Below, piece after piece: positions 1 to 11,983 of a stretch of 64,000 bases of DNA. The notes below the pieces were generated by a model, which searched no databases, had not been told where the DNA came from, and saw nothing but the letters and a program-made list of their open reading frames with translations. The position numbers were made by a program, and so were the translations under genes. Numbering within the stretch: the stretch's first letter is position 1; every line of letters starts with the position of its first letter. This DNA comes from Amphiura filiformis. Its lineage: Eukaryota > Echinodermata > Ophiuroidea > Amphilepidida > Amphiuridae. The stretch is from NCBI RefSeq assembly GCF_039555335.1, contig NC_092631.1, positions 10,663,701 to 10,727,700 of the forward strand, written 5' to 3'.

Positions 1-509
1 TACATGACATTGCGCCACATATGTAAGTTCCAACCGCGGTGTTGACGGCACCAGCGAACACGGACAAGATGATGAAGTGTAGTCATTTTCGGCTTCCTGG
101 CAGGCTTGCGAGCTCGGAGAGCAGATTCATGAAGCCTATTGCAAATAGTCTGGTCAGATACTCTATTGCCATAAAGTCTTGCGTGCCTTGCTTGCAAAGT
201 CTTGGCACTAAGTATACGGTTTCGAAGTGCTGCCAGCCTGATGTACCGGTCTTCTGCAGCCGTTGTTTTTCTTGGGCGGCCACTTCTGGGTCTGTCTTTG
301 ACATCTCCGGTCTGACGAAACTTGGCTTTTAGCTTGGAGATCATACTGCAGGAAACTCCAAAAGTTGCCGCAACTTGATTCTGAGGTATGCCAACCTCAA
401 GCTGACCAATAGCTCGAGCCTTATCCAGATCTGATAATCGAACCACGAAGAAGTGACCAGCAAGAGAGATTGACTTGCGTTGATAAATTTTGATGCTCCT
501 GTAGAACTG
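1..509 (-). mobile_element. Tc1-like transposase, N-terminal part, cut by window edge
   Basis: Read on the minus strand, one frame is open from 509 to 1 and runs off the window. It encodes the DNA-binding half of a Tc1/mariner-superfamily transposase. Reading inwards there is LSDLDKARAIGQLEVG (start of the first helix-turn-helix), then VAATFGVSCSMISKLKAKF, then the AT-hook-like linker RPRSGRPRKT, then a second helix-turn-helix around RYIRLAALRNR and a basic stretch ARKPARKPKM. The DDE catalytic domain would lie before base 1 and is not visible. A stop codon sits just upstream at about 510 and no good initiator Met is seen, so the 5' end is probably degraded. Order and motifs are typical of Tc1 transposases (family knowledge); whether the element is still intact cannot be judged here. 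Confidence 0.85.
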
Positions 510-1693
510 TTAAATCCCATCCTAGTACTTTTCATTCATATGATATACTGCAAACAACTTTTCATTCATTCTTTTATTCATGCATTAACCCATACATTCA
601 TTCATTCATTCAAATCAATGAGATGAGCACAGACAATGGTCAGTTTGGCACATTTTCTTTGAGACCTCTCTGTCTTTCAAAGAAAGTTACTCAGCCATGG
701 AATGGGTTATCGTCACAAATCAGGTGTCATTGTTGACAGGAAACAACAACGTTTTCACTGATATGAAACAATATGGAGATTTCAAAACATTTCTGATAAA
801 CAGCCGTTTTGAAAGTTTCCAAACTTTTTTGAGGAGTTTATTTTGGAATTCCAATGTGTACTTTTGGAGTTATATTGGGTCACATTGTAGTGTACCTGGA
901 ACAAGTCATCACTGAACCAGACAAGCAGGTTTCTCGTCAAAGTTCAAAAATGCGTACACATAAACTGACCCTTTCAGAAGAAGGGATAGGTATGTTTCTT
1001 TACTCTTCCATAGCGCAAGACAAATCGTAAGCAGAATGCAGGAATGTCGTAAGTGACTTGTATTTCATGGCCCATTACAATTTCTCGCATTCTTTCTACG
1101 AAATGTTGTTTTTTTTGGGGGGGGCAGTAATACATACCAACTTTCAACATAGCTGTTGGCTCTGGCTTAGGAGCTCTATTTCGCCATTTTAGGAATCCTC
1201 CTCCTTTTGGAACCCACATGTCAATCCATGAGAGAGTTATAGGGTGAAAGTCCGTAGAGAACAGTGTGAAGCCAATAATTTGGTGTCGATGTTATACCTT
1301 ATGACGTTGTATTTTGTGTTTGGGATATTACTAGAAATAGAAAAAAATATAGACGAGTAATTTGTTATTTTTTAAATAAGATTGTTTCGATTTTGATGGT
1401 ATTATTTTCTTGTGCACTATAAATTGATTATGCTCCTACAAACACGATTTTCACCGCAGGTAGAAATGATAGACCGTTTAAAAACTATGTTTTATATAGT
1501 AAATCTAAAAGTAGGCCAAAATGTGTATAATATGTGAATATGAGCATAAAGTTAGTAGTTTCGAGACGCCCCCTGGCTACTGCGATGGTGTTCTTTGTTT
1601 CTTACGCACCTGTTCAAGCTAGAAGTATGCCTGTATGTCCATTGTGAATGGGGGCACAATGGGGCCATTTACGAAGGACATACTACTGGCTTG
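510..1693. other. Non-coding stretch, no gene seen
   Basis: AT-rich sequence with a short degenerate ATTCATTC run near 550-615. The open frames here are short and have no recognisable motif. I see no exon or RNA gene. Confidence 0.5.
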
Positions 1694-1695
1694 TA

Positions 1696-2803
1696 CAGGG
1701 TGTATCAAAATGATTGGTACCGAAGACTTCTCATTTTTTGCCTAATTGTTTTACTAGTTTTTGTGTCCGTTTAGGATTAATTGTTTAAATATTTGTAATT
1801 ATAGTTGTTTTATCTTCTCTAAGAATTTTATATCATAACGATAGCACATTCTGTTCAGAAGTTACATGATTCAAAAGGAAAGTAGGTGTTTTTACACTTT
1901 TCATCGTAACGCTGGATCAGTAGCGCACTATTTCAAAGCTCTATTTTACTGCAAATACCTTGTGAGAATCATATGTTAAAAATCATGGAAATGTTTAATA
2001 TTTTCCTTGCCTATTTCTTCATTCATAATATATATAAATGTTATAATCAATATTTATTGGTTGAGAGTAATATTATTGACTTGAATAATTTAGGTAGGGT
2101 GAAAGAAGTTTGTGTATCAACACCTTCCAGGGCGGTAATTTAAATTGTAGTATTGAGATTACTAAGTAGATGGTGTGGCAGAATGACTATAGACTGTATT
2201 TTAGTTAAGTTATTGGAATGGCCCCACCCACCCTTCAGTGTGCATTCATAGTTGAGAATGACTGGTTGACACGAAGCTATGGAGAAGTGCAGAGAAGATT
2301 TAGAAGACAATACCCAAGCGCAAGGAGTATCCCATGCAAACATGCTATAACTTGCAATGTTTTAAAATTTGATATGGGCTTGCAGTTACAGAATGGATCC
2401 ATCCCAGGTGTTAAGTTCTTTCAAGATAGGGCTTCACCTCACACTGCCAGAGTCGTAAGAAAGGGATTTCAGGAACTATCGTTCTAAAAGCATGTGTAAA
2501 GCAATTCTATGCTATGTAGACTGAGGTGAGATATTGAAGAGCATGTATGCAATAAATGGTTCAAGCAGTGAACCTATTCATCTTGTGTTGTGAAAGTAAA
2601 ACCATGATTACGTCGATCTTCGTTTAAATGACAATAGGTCCCAGTTGCATCAACCTATCAACTTCAGATTATTAGATCAATAAGTTAACATATGCCCCCT
2701 TCCTATTTATAGTACAAAAACCATATTAATTAGCAATTTTATATTTTTGACTAATTTTTGAAAATGTCACATAGCCCGGTACCAATCATTTTGATACACC
2801 CTG
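1696..2803. mobile_element. Mariner-type element with 27-bp terminal inverted repeats
   Basis: Bases 1696-1722 and 2777-2803 are perfect 27-bp inverted repeats starting CAGGGTGTATCAAAATGATT. Each end is flanked by TA (1694-1695 and 2804-2805), the target duplication expected for Tc1/mariner insertions. The 1.1-kb body is AT-rich and holds only a shortened transposase remnant (2218-2487), so the copy cannot move by itself. The perfect terminal repeats suggest a fairly recent insertion, or mobilisation by a full-length relative. Confidence 0.85.
2218..2487 (+). pseudogene. Deleted transposase remnant inside the mariner-type element
   Basis: An 89-codon open frame lies in the middle of the element. 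Its first half has the helix-turn-helix signature SYGEVQRRFRRQYPSARSIP, which resembles the DUF4817-type N-terminal domain of insect and marine DDE transposases. Its second half jumps straight to FFQDRASPHTARVVRKGF, which matches the region around the second catalytic aspartate (usual form FxQDGAxPH). The intervening 150 or more residues, including the first catalytic aspartate, are missing, as is the C-terminal third. It is therefore an internally deleted transposase gene that happens to remain in frame across the deletion. Assignment to a precise mariner subfamily is not possible from this remnant. The product, if made, would lack catalytic activity. Confidence 0.7.
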
Positions 2804-2805
2804 TA

Positions 2806-3393
2806 CAGGTGCAGAGCAAACCAAGAACATCAACTCAGTCGGTCAGGATGTCTCTAAAATACCAACTTGCGACTTTACACTCATTTCATGGAAGCAGGTC
2901 ACATAATGTGACCGGACACTACGAATCAGCCGTAAAGTCGGCCCGGTCAATTTTGTTTTATTTCGTGTTAAGAAAATATAGCTTTAAAATGGTATATCAT
3001 TTGAAGAAAACTAGTAAATTGACTGCATGAAGCGCAACTTCAACCATGGTTGTAGGTACAGGTGGCAATTCCATCAGCCCCTCTGTCCCTAATCGCCTAT
3101 CTGCAGTTACCCAACCCCCACGTCCTCGAAGACTGACATGCATTAAAATTAGTGCATGTCAATCGCGTACTACCTGGATGTACTTAGCTTTGCGGCAGAG
3201 TAAAACAGAGATGGGGCAATGGGGGCAACACTATATGGCCACAGGGGTTATTGGAGTAGCCCCAAATGGCCATATATGGTTGCTTAATCTTCATCATCAA
3301 CATCAGACTAAGGGTGAGGTAACCCTGACATAAACCTCTACTGACAATACGTCCAGCCAGCGCGTCGGTATATGGCTAAAATCCCTCAAGTAA
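2806..3393. other. Non-coding; probable 5' part of the LINE that follows
   Basis: No gene-like motif. A small hairpin is present at 3133-3160 (arms TGACATGCA/TGCATGTCA). The higher GC content and position just before the endonuclease ORF suggest a LINE 5' untranslated or ORF1 remnant, but nothing proves it. Confidence 0.3.
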
Positions 3394-4830
3394 ATGGAAG
3401 AGAATGCTAAAAGAGGCCGTAAAGCCCAAGGCCACAATGGGCGCAATCATCAAAGACCTGGTGACTGCAGATTGCCTATGAATCGTGACCCAAGAGTGAC
3501 ATCTGCGGATGACGTCACACAGCCAAAGCCAAAAGGAAACTGTGTGACCGATAAGGGTCACAAGGATGGACAAACAACACTCAACGTTTGTACGTATAAT
3601 ACTAGGACCTTGAAAACAGATGAATCTCTAGAGTCCTTATTGGATGAACTACAAAACTTCAAGTGGAACTTAATTTGATTATGTGAAACCAAGAGGGAAG
3701 GAGAGGGTGTAGTGGAACTTCAAGGAGGAGCATGGTTATACAACCAAGGAAACACAGAGGACAACAAGGATGCAAAAGGAATTGGGTTTCTTATACACCC
3801 AAAATTCAAAGACTTTGTGAAAGGAATGAAATGTCACTCAAACCGAGTCATTTCTATCACAGCGCAACTCACAGGAAACAAACAACTACGCATAGTTCAG
3901 GTGTATGCACACACCAGCGAGTATGATGATGAGGCAGTGGCAGAGGTTTATGAGGAAATTGCGAAGGCGATAGAAGAAAGTGAAGCCGAGTACATTATAG
4001 TAATGGGAGACTTCAATGCCAAAATAGGACGTTACCAACCCGGAGATGAGTCCATCATGGGAAAGTTTGGGATAGGAGAGAGAAACGATAGAGGGGACAT
4101 GCTGCTGGAGTTTGCTGCACAACAAGGACTAGTCATCGCAAACGCCTACTTCAAAAAGAACAAAAAAAATAGATACTGGACATGGGAAAGCCCAGGAGGG
4201 AAGTTAAAAAACCAAATTGACTTCATACTTAGCAGCCAGAGAGGAATTGTAGAAGACTGTGGAGTCATCACAAGTGTAGACATTGGAAGTGATCATAGGA
4301 TGGTCAGAGCAAAGATAGGAAACTAGCAAGGCTATCATAAGAAACAGAAAGAAAAATAAATTGAACATCCACAGACTACGGGAGAGGAGACACGAGTACC
4401 AACTTGAATTGAAAAATCGTGTTGCTTGTATAGAGAGTGCAGATATGGATACCATGTATGACCTCATATCCAGCACAGTTATAGAGGTAGCCGATGAAAT
4501 AGCACCAAGAGAAAGAAAGACTAAACAAACATCTGAGGAGGACAAAGTGATAGAGGATATGGATACGAAAAGAAAGAAACTTCGTGAAGTGGAAGACAAA
4601 ACACCCCAACAAAAAACTGAATACGCTGAGCTTGTCAAAACAGTGAGAAAGAAGAGACGAGAGAGAAGCAGAAAGAGAAGAAATAAAGAAATTGAAACCA
4701 TCCTGATGAGCGGAAAAGGACTAAAACAGATTTCAAAACTGAACAGCAAGAAAACCAGAATAAGCAAAATGAGACAAAAGGATGGCAACATCACAACTGA
4801 TAGAGAAGAAATTCTAGATGTATTGGGTTT
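3394..4830 (+). mobile_element. Non-LTR retrotransposon fragment: APE endonuclease and linker
   Basis: This is the 5' part of a LINE ORF2. The frame starts near 3394, reaches LNVCTYNTRTLK (start of the AP-endonuclease-like domain, usual form NVRTL), is broken by an in-frame TGA at 3676, and resumes in the same frame as LCETKREGEG. Further catalytic blocks are visible: IVMGDFNAKIG, RGDMLLEFAAQQGLVIANAYF, WTWESPGGKLKNQIDFIL and GSDHRMVRAKI. A frameshift near 4320 leads into a lysine/arginine-rich linker (4361-4830). The reverse transcriptase is absent because an unrelated CR1 tail begins at about 4950. The endonuclease style resembles the RTE-like elements often annotated as craniofacial development protein 2-like; clade assignment is tentative. 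It cannot be active. Confidence 0.85.
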
Positions 4831-4949
4831 TATTATTCAGTTCTGCTACCAAGCAAATGCATGGAGGAGTGGGTCTGGTCATGTCCAAGCACATTCACAA
4901 GATTCACACAATGTCTCAAGAGTGTTGAAGCTGTCTCCGAGGGGATACT

Positions 4950-5729
4950 ATTTGTAACATAAAGACATTGCATGGTAACCTCAGCTTAGCATCACCCACC
5001 CTCCATCAATGGTCAGCTAACTGGCAAATGCAGTTTAATACAGATAAATGCCACCTGATAAGGTTTACACGCAGACAGAAGGTTATTGATGCCCACTACC
5101 ATCTTGGAGGCAGCCAACTCTCCTCTGTCAACGAATATCCCTATCTTGGTCTATCATTTTCCACCGATATGTCCTGGCAGAAACACATTGGTAAAATCAC
5201 CACCAAAGCCAACAGGATGTTAGGCCTCTTGCGGCGAAACCTAAGGAGCTGTCCTGTGAGGATCCGTGAGCAGGCATACATCAGTCTTGTCAGACCCCAT
5301 TTGGAATACTGCAGCACAATCTGGAGCCCTCACAGTAAAAAAGATATCACCAAAGTGGAAAGCATCCAACGCCAAGCTGCCAGGTTCGTCCTGCAAAGAT
5401 ACCAGCGTAGAGACAGCGTGACCTCCATGTTACAAGAACTTCAGTGGAAATCCCTGGAATGGAGGAGACATGCTGCCAGCTTGGCCATGCTGTACAAAAT
5501 TCAACACAACATGGTTGCCATCAATGCATCCGACTACCTCGCACCAATGATCACCAGCAGCACCAGAAACTACCACCCAAGCAAGCTAAAGAAAATCACC
5601 AGCCGCACTCAGCTCTATGGGAACTCATTCTTCCCGAGGACAGTTTGCCTATGGAACTCCCTCCCAGTTGTGGTACTAACTGCACCAACCCTGGAAGTCT
5701 TCAGGGGAGGAGTTTCATCCAGCCTGTAA
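4950..5729 (+). mobile_element. CR1-type LINE, 3' coding end (5'-truncated copy)
   Basis: This open frame encodes the thumb and C-terminal part of a CR1-clade reverse transcriptase: LHQWSANWQMQFNTDKCHLI, then EYPYLGLSFSTDMSWQKHI, RMLGLLRRNLRSCP, SLVRPHLEYCSTIWSPH and VESIQRQAARFV, ending near VCLWNSLP. The palm with the catalytic aspartates is missing, the usual result of incomplete reverse transcription at insertion. It abuts the broken endonuclease fragment at 3394-4830 but comes from a different family, so this is an insertion and not the other half of the same element. The following 500 bases, up to about 6240, are probably its 3' untranslated region. Confidence 0.85.
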
Positions 5730-5915
5730 TCATGCTGCTTGGTTTTTACTCGCACTTCATCCAGTTCATCGCACCATTTGAGTTCCAGTTGTCTTCAACT
5801 CCAGCACCCTCAATTTTCAAGTTTTTTGTTGGCTGCACCTGTATGTCTAGTCTGCACGTGATCAACATTTCTGCACCCTTGGCATGACGTCCGGAAAGGA
5901 TCCTGCTGAGTATCG

Positions 5916-5940
5916 ACGTAAACGTAAACGTAAACGTAAA
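5916..5940 (+). repeat. Short ACGTAA hexamer array
   Basis: Four tandem copies of ACGTAA lie in the presumed 3' untranslated region of the CR1 fragment. Confidence 0.8.
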
Positions 5941-6489
5941 CCCAACCCTGTGGCGCCCTTGTTTGGCTGCGTACCGGATTCAGATCGTGTCTCTTGATTT
6001 TCAGAGATTTTATCCTATTTTGTGATTGATTCATCTAATTAAGCTTGTACTACGCTTTTGTAACTGTATCAGGACTTGTCTGCGTCTGGAAAATTGCAAA
6101 ACTGCACACTCAGATCAGATATATGGACTTGAACTGTGTTTTTCGTTTTCGATGAACCATCGCTATTGTAAGCTACTGTACTGATTTCTATGTATTTGCT
6201 ATTTTATAACTGTTTCAATACACAAAACTTGTGTTTTCGTCCCTTCGATCATAAATCCACTTATGTACGCAAGACCTACCTTATCTACGATACGTCAAGG
6301 TGTGATAAACAATCAATATCAACTTGATCGATCAACATGGAAGAACTTTATAATTATGCGCATTGAACATTGCGAGCAAAACATAACGGGGTTGTCGCGC
6401 GGGGCGAAATAAACAGCGATAAATCCCTGGTCGCGTCACTGCCCGATCAAGTGAAAGTGATTTTCAACCATATAAGCCACTTTCTGCCT

Positions 6490-8756
6490 CAATGAAAAGT
6501 TTAAAATTTTAAATCCAAAAAGAACAAAGCTACTGCTTCGACATTCTTCTCAGAATTCTTCACCCTTCTTGAGATGAATTCTACTGGAAGAACGCATGTT
6601 ACCTTCATGGATGATTTTAACTTCCACCTGGTTGACTTGACTGGTCGCGAAGCTGAAGGATTTCGAGATTTGCTAGCCTCTGCTGATCTTGTCCAACACG
6701 TCAAGGAAGTCACACATATCGGAGGTCACATATTAGATCTTGTGATCTCGTGTGGATCTGATAACGTTGTATCTAATATGTGGTTGTTCACAAGGGCCTG
6801 CCATCTGACCATTATGCTGTTTCTTGCCATTTGGACATCACTCGACCGTTAACTTCAAAGCATGTCTTTAAAGTGTGTAACTACCGTGAAGTTGACTTTG
6901 ATCGGTTTAGAGCTGAGCTGCGTGAATCTTCTCTGTTCTCTGACATATGAGATGATCCTGACTATCTTGCTGAACAATATGACACCACACTCCGTGATCT
7001 TGTTGACAAACATGCTCCTGAAGTAAGGCGTGAAATCACTCTTCGCCCAAACGCACCTATCATCACGAAGTTAGTCAACAGATCGTTCTCCTATGGACGA
7101 TTCCCTACATCGTTCAAACGTACTCGTGTTGTACCATCCTTAAAGAAGCCAAAATGGGTCGCGAAGTATTAAAAACTATCGGCCCATATCCAACCTCAGC
7201 TTCTTGTCCAAACTCGAAGAAAGAATCGCCGCTTCTCAGATCTAAGACTATCTTTCTGGAAACAATCTTTATGCGCATGTCCAGTCTGCTTACCGCAGCT
7301 GCCATAGCACGGAATCAGCACTATTCCGGATTCAAAATTTCCGCTGTGCTTTCCGCTGTGGATAGTCAGAAGGTGGCAGTTCTCGTGTTGTTAGACCTCT
7401 CTAGCGCCTTCGATACGATTGACCATCGCATTTTCTTGAATCGCCTTAACTCTCGCTATGGAATTGAAGATAAAGCACTTCACTGGTTTACTTCGTACAT
7501 GGACAATCGCAGCCAGCAATCATTGGTGACAGTGTTTCCGTATCACAACCGTTGGACTTTGGCGTCCCCCAAGGCTCAGTGGTGGGACCGCTATCTTTCA
7601 TTATGTACACGGCACCCCTTGAGGACATCATCTCTGCTCACGGAATACACTCAATGATCTACGCCGACGACCGACACTCAACTATTCTTGTCTCTCAAGC
7701 CATCTGATAGATCACATGCCCTGCCGCTTCTAGAGGAGTGTATCTGTGATGCTATTAAAGCAATGGGCTGTCGCTAATAAACTGATGATGAACGATAGCA
7801 AAACCGAAGTCATTCATATCAGGTCGCGTTTTGCTAAGATTCCTGCAATGCCTCCTCTAGCTGTTGGTGCTACGTCGGTCGAGATTACTGACATTGCCCG
7901 CAACCTCGGTGTTGCTATGGACGGTCACCTGTCTATGTGCACCCACGTGAACAACATCTGTAAATCTGCTACCATCGCCATCAGGAAGATTGGTCAGATC
8001 CGTCCATGCCTTGACCAACATACGACCGAGCGTCTCGTTCACGCGTTTATTACGTCTCGTTTGGACAGTTGCAATTCGTTGCTCTACGGCCTTCCTGATT
8101 CGCAAATAATGAAATTGTAGCGGGTGCAAAACACAGCTGCCAGACTCGTTGCCAAGGTCAGAAGATATGATAGTATATCACTTGTTCTTGACGAGTTGCA
8201 CTGGCTGACAGTTAAGAAACGCGTCATCTTCAAGATACTGCTGTTGACATTTAAAGCGCTGAACGGTCTGGCACCTGCTTATCTCACCGAGCTTCTGTCA
8301 ACATACTCTCCTGGTCACCGTGGACTCAGATCAAGTACGCAGAATCTTCTGCAACCACCAACTAAGAACTGATCTACGATATCATATGGCTCAAGAGCAT
8401 TCTGCCATGCTGCTCCTTCACTGTGGAACAATCTTCCCGACCATATCAAGAAATGTAGCTCTGTTGACCTATTCAAACGTGTCCTCAAAACTCATCTCTT
8501 CAAACTCAATATTCACGGCTGGAAAATCTAATCATCTTTTGTTCGTGTGTTTCTGACTTTCTCGTCTTGGACTTATGATGTTTTGCTAGAATGTTGTTTT
8601 ATAATATGCTGTAATTTAAGATTGGTTTTGGGCTCTCGTTTGTGTGTTCTTTGGAGGTTTGTAGACTTTTTAGTACCTATTTTGTGCAATTTTGTTATTG
8701 ATTGTGATGCGTATGCTTAATTAAGTTGGTGCTTTATATTTTGTTGTAGTTTAAGA
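6490..8756 (+). mobile_element. Degenerate L2/CR1-like LINE with internal deletion
   Basis: Pieces of one ORF2 can be followed across several frameshifts. First is an endonuclease remnant at 6574-6790 (FMDDFNFHL, LLASADLVQHVKEVTHIGGH, LDLVISCGSD). After a deletion near 7065 comes the reverse transcriptase: NRSFSYGRFPTSFKRTRVV, VLLDLSSAFDTIDH at about 7390-7430, and the catalytic YADD at about 7663. The thumb and tail follow (LMMNDSKTEVI, ARNLGVAMDG, TSRLDSCNSLLYGLP, VQNTAARLVAKV, LHWLTVKKRVIFKIL, LNGLAPAYLTELL, up to HLFKLN near 8520). At least five frame changes or stops make it a fossil. The motif set is typical of the L2/CR1 group. The element ends at the TTA repeat that follows. Confidence 0.85.

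Positions 8757-8823
<67 letters not shown>
8757..8823 (+). repeat. TTA trinucleotide array, probable LINE 3' tail
   Basis: About 22 uninterrupted TTA/ATT units. Their position exactly at the end of the preceding LINE and the start of an unrelated LINE piece suggests they are the 3' terminal microsatellite used by that LINE family for target-primed insertion. Confidence 0.85.
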
Positions 8824-8824
<1 letters not shown>

Positions 8825-11800
8825 GCTCCCACTGAGTGCTCAACATCTTCTGACGTTGACAAGGAGGAATTATATTCATCTCTATCTGACCACCTGGATG
8901 GTATGAAAAGGCACAACATACATCTTATCCTCGGCGATTTTAATGCCAGAATAGGAACAGATAGTCATCTTTCCCATCCTTGGGTCATTGGTCCATACTG
9001 CTACCATGATTCAACCAATGACAATGGTGAGCGTCTGGTTAACAGTTGCCAGGAGTACAGACCGGCCCAGATGAGATTCACCCAACCCAGGAACCGTCTC
9101 TGGACTTGGACCCATCCAGCTGGATCAACCCATGCACAGTTAGATCACATTCTAATAAACAGTAAGTGGGTAAATTCTCTCCGCGACTGTCGAGCATACA
9201 ACTCAGTAGAAGTGGACTCCGATCATCGTATTGTGAGCGTCCGTCTAGCTGCCAGTCTGCGAACAAGCAAAGGAAAACCTTGCAAGAGACCAACATTCAA
9301 CTGGAAGAAGTTGATACAAAGGAGATTCCAGGTCTTGAGCATGAATGACGCCATAGCCATCTCTGATAGGTATGAGACCTTTGAAACAGCAGCTGAATCT
9401 GAAGAATATTCTCAACGCTTCTCATTCGAAGCCAACCGAGAAGATATGGTGTGTGCAAGGAAATAATTAGTCCACGTCTTTTCGCTGGCTGATGTAGCTA
9501 GCCAGGGTTTCCTTGAATATATTTGTGTCCTCTATGTTTACTATGTGCTCTGGTAGACTGTTCCAATTGTTTATGGTGTTTGGGAAGAATGAAAAGTTGT
9601 AGTAGTTGGTTCTGCCACTTAGTTTCTTGAATGATTTATTATGGTTGAGCCGGGATGAGCTGCGCGTCTGGACCGGCTGCAAGAATGTTCGCGCTGGAAT
9701 GGCCACCTGACTGCTGTTGATTTTATGCAGCATGGTGAGCCTAGATGTTTCCCGTCTCTCATTGAGTGGTACCCATTCCAGTTTGGTCAGCATTTCTGTC
9801 ATGCTGCTTGTCCACCTGTAATCTTTGAAAACAAAGCGTGCCCCTCTTCGTTGGATGGATTCAATTTGGTCTACCAGATCCTTAGTGTAGGGATCCCACA
9901 CCGTGGAGCAATACTCCACGTGTGGGCGTACCAAAGTCTTGAAAGCTGTGGCTCTAAGGTCACGTGGGCAAGAATGGAGATTTCTCCTCACAAATCCAGT
10001 TCGTGAAGTTGCTGAGAAAGTTATTGAAAAGCAAGAGCCATGCGGACTGCCAAGTTGGGTATCAGATTCAACCAGACTTAAACTGGAAAGGGATGAATCC
10101 AAAAAGCGGTACTCCATTTCAAAGTCTTGTCAAGCTAGAGAAAGATGGAGGAACTTGAACACCAGCTTTAACAACTCCTATAAATCTGACGAGCTTGCTA
10201 CCCTCAATATTAAGCAGATGGATGACCTGAAGCTTGCCGACGAGATGGGGAATTACACCACCACCTGAAAAATCATACACTCGCTTTCTGGGAAGAACTC
10301 AAGCAAAGGAGTAAAAGTCAAAAAGAGGGATGGCACAGCCCCAACCAGTGATCACGAACTCTTGAGGAATGGAAGGAATATTTTAGCTCACTCCTTAACA
10401 ACGACAGTGGCACAGCAGCTTCAGGCACCAGCTGTAGAAGATCTTCCTATCATCACTGAGCCCCCCAACTCGTGAAGAAGTAGTTGAAGCAATAGCAGCC
10501 ATGAAGACCAACAAGACAGCAGCATTGGACTGTGCTATAACTGCTGAAGCACTTTAGGGAGGAGGGGATAGCATAATTGATAATGATTCTTGAATTCTGC
10601 ATGGAAGTATTCTCAACGCTGACACCGCCACGTCAATGGGTCACAAATGTAATCATTCCTCTACCAAAGAAAGGCGACCTCTCTCTCTCATGACAAACTA
10701 CCGTGGTATTTCGCTTATCCATTGCCGCAAAAGTGTACAACAGGATATGATTGAACAGGATCCGACCTCACATTGATCCTTTACTGAGAAGCAGCCAGGC
10801 TGGCTTTAGATCAGGTAGCAGCTGTGCTCAGCAAATACACATTTTGAGGAGGATCATGTAAGGCTTCAAGGAGTACCAAATTCCCTTGACAGTCACCTTC
10901 GACTCCATCAACAGATCCGTCATGTTTTCAGTGCTGCGGCATTATGGAATACCAAAGGTTGTGGCAAATGCCATCCAGGTGCTCTACAAGGACTCTAATA
11001 GTGCCGTTATGGTAGATGGAAGTATCTCAGAGCATTTCTAAGTAACAACTGGAGTGCTTCAGGGTGATGTGTTAGCACCATTCCTGTTCATTATCCTAGT
11101 AGATTACCTTCTGAAGAAATCAACTTCTGGAATTGACGCTGGTATTGTTACCTACCCACGTCGGTCAAGCAGGTATCCTGCTAGGATGCTGAGTGACCTG
11201 GATTTTGCGGATGATATTGCCCTGTTGGAATCTTCCACAGCCCGGGCCTAGTCGCAGCTTACTAGGACTGCAACTGCAGCAGCAGATCTAGGCCTTGTCA
11301 TCAGCGCACCCACGACAGAATATATGACTGCAAACTGTAATGCCCAACCAGCACTTGAAGTCTATGGTAGAACCATCAACCATGTCACAGACTTCAAGTA
11401 CTTGGGTTCCAAAATGGGTTCTAGTGCTGGAGACCTGAAAAGAAGAACACTAGCCTGGGCAGCTTTCTGGAAACTGGAACGCCTTTGGAGAAGCCCATCC
11501 CTGCTAATCGAAACAAAATTCAGGTTGTTTGAGACAACTTGTGTTACTGTCTTTATGTATGAGTGTGAGTCATGGGTAATCACCAAGGACATGGAAAACA
11601 AGATCAATGCCTTTGCAACATCTTGCTACAGAGTCATGTTAAACATCAAGCGTGTGGATCGGATTCCAAATAAAACCATCTACAATCTGACCAACACCAC
11701 TCCACTGGTAGCCAGCGTCAAGATTCATCAACTCAAATTTCTCGGCCATATACTGCGTCTTGAAGACTACGAGCCTGTGAAAGAATACTCCCTTTATATT

Positions 11801-11983
11801 CCACCGCATGGAAAGAGGAAACCAGGACGGCCACGCACACTGTACTTACAGTATGTCCAGCACCTCCTGGGGGATACTGAAGGGATGCTGTAGCCAAACA
11901 AAATTGTTTCGCTTGCCCAAGATCGCAATAGTTGGAGAAAGCTTGCAGTCGCCTGCTCCGCAGCCGACTGATGATGATGATGA
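8824..11983 (+). mobile_element. RTE-like LINE, degenerate, interrupted by a CR1 insertion
   Basis: The endonuclease half (8824-9466) shows LILGDFNARIGTDS, NDNGERLVNSCQEY, RLWTWTHPAGSTHAQLDHIL and SDHRIVSVRL. It is broken at 9467 by a minus-strand CR1 fragment and resumes at about 10004 with REVAEKVIEKQE, a linker (ERDESKKRYSISKS), then frame-broken reverse transcriptase. The catalytic block LSDLDFADDIALLE lies at about 11195-11235. The C-terminus (11324-11968) has TDFKYLGSKMGSSAGDLKRR, SVKIHQLKFLGHILRL, GKRKPGRPRTLYLQY and DRNSWRKLAVACSAAD. One in-frame TAG at 11891 interrupts the tail. The ORF stop at 11969 opens a short TGA repeat (11969-11983), a typical 3' tail. The element is inactive. 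Confidence 0.85.
9467..10003 (-). mobile_element. CR1-type LINE 3' end inserted in the RTE-like LINE
   Basis: On the minus strand this encodes FVRRNLHSCPRDLRATAF, LVRPHVEYCSTVWDPY, VDQIESIQRRGARFVFKDY, TKLEWVPLNERRETSRLTML and NNWNSLPEHIVN, ending at a stop at 9467-9469. This is the CR1 ORF2 C-terminus. The plus-strand RTE-like reading breaks on both sides of it, so it is a nested insertion and younger than its host. The frame is fully open, which supports a younger age. Almost no 3' untranslated sequence is left after the stop. Confidence 0.85.

Noticed and set aside
974-1219. Minus-strand 81-codon ORF
   Set aside because: No domain, no splice support and a long G run inside. Likely chance.
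4204-4794. Minus-strand 196-codon hydrophobic ORF
   Set aside because: It is the antisense shadow of the Lys/Arg-rich linker of the LINE endonuclease fragment.
8734-8919. Minus-strand frame with a poly-asparagine run
   Set aside because: It is the translation of the TTA array at a LINE 3' end.
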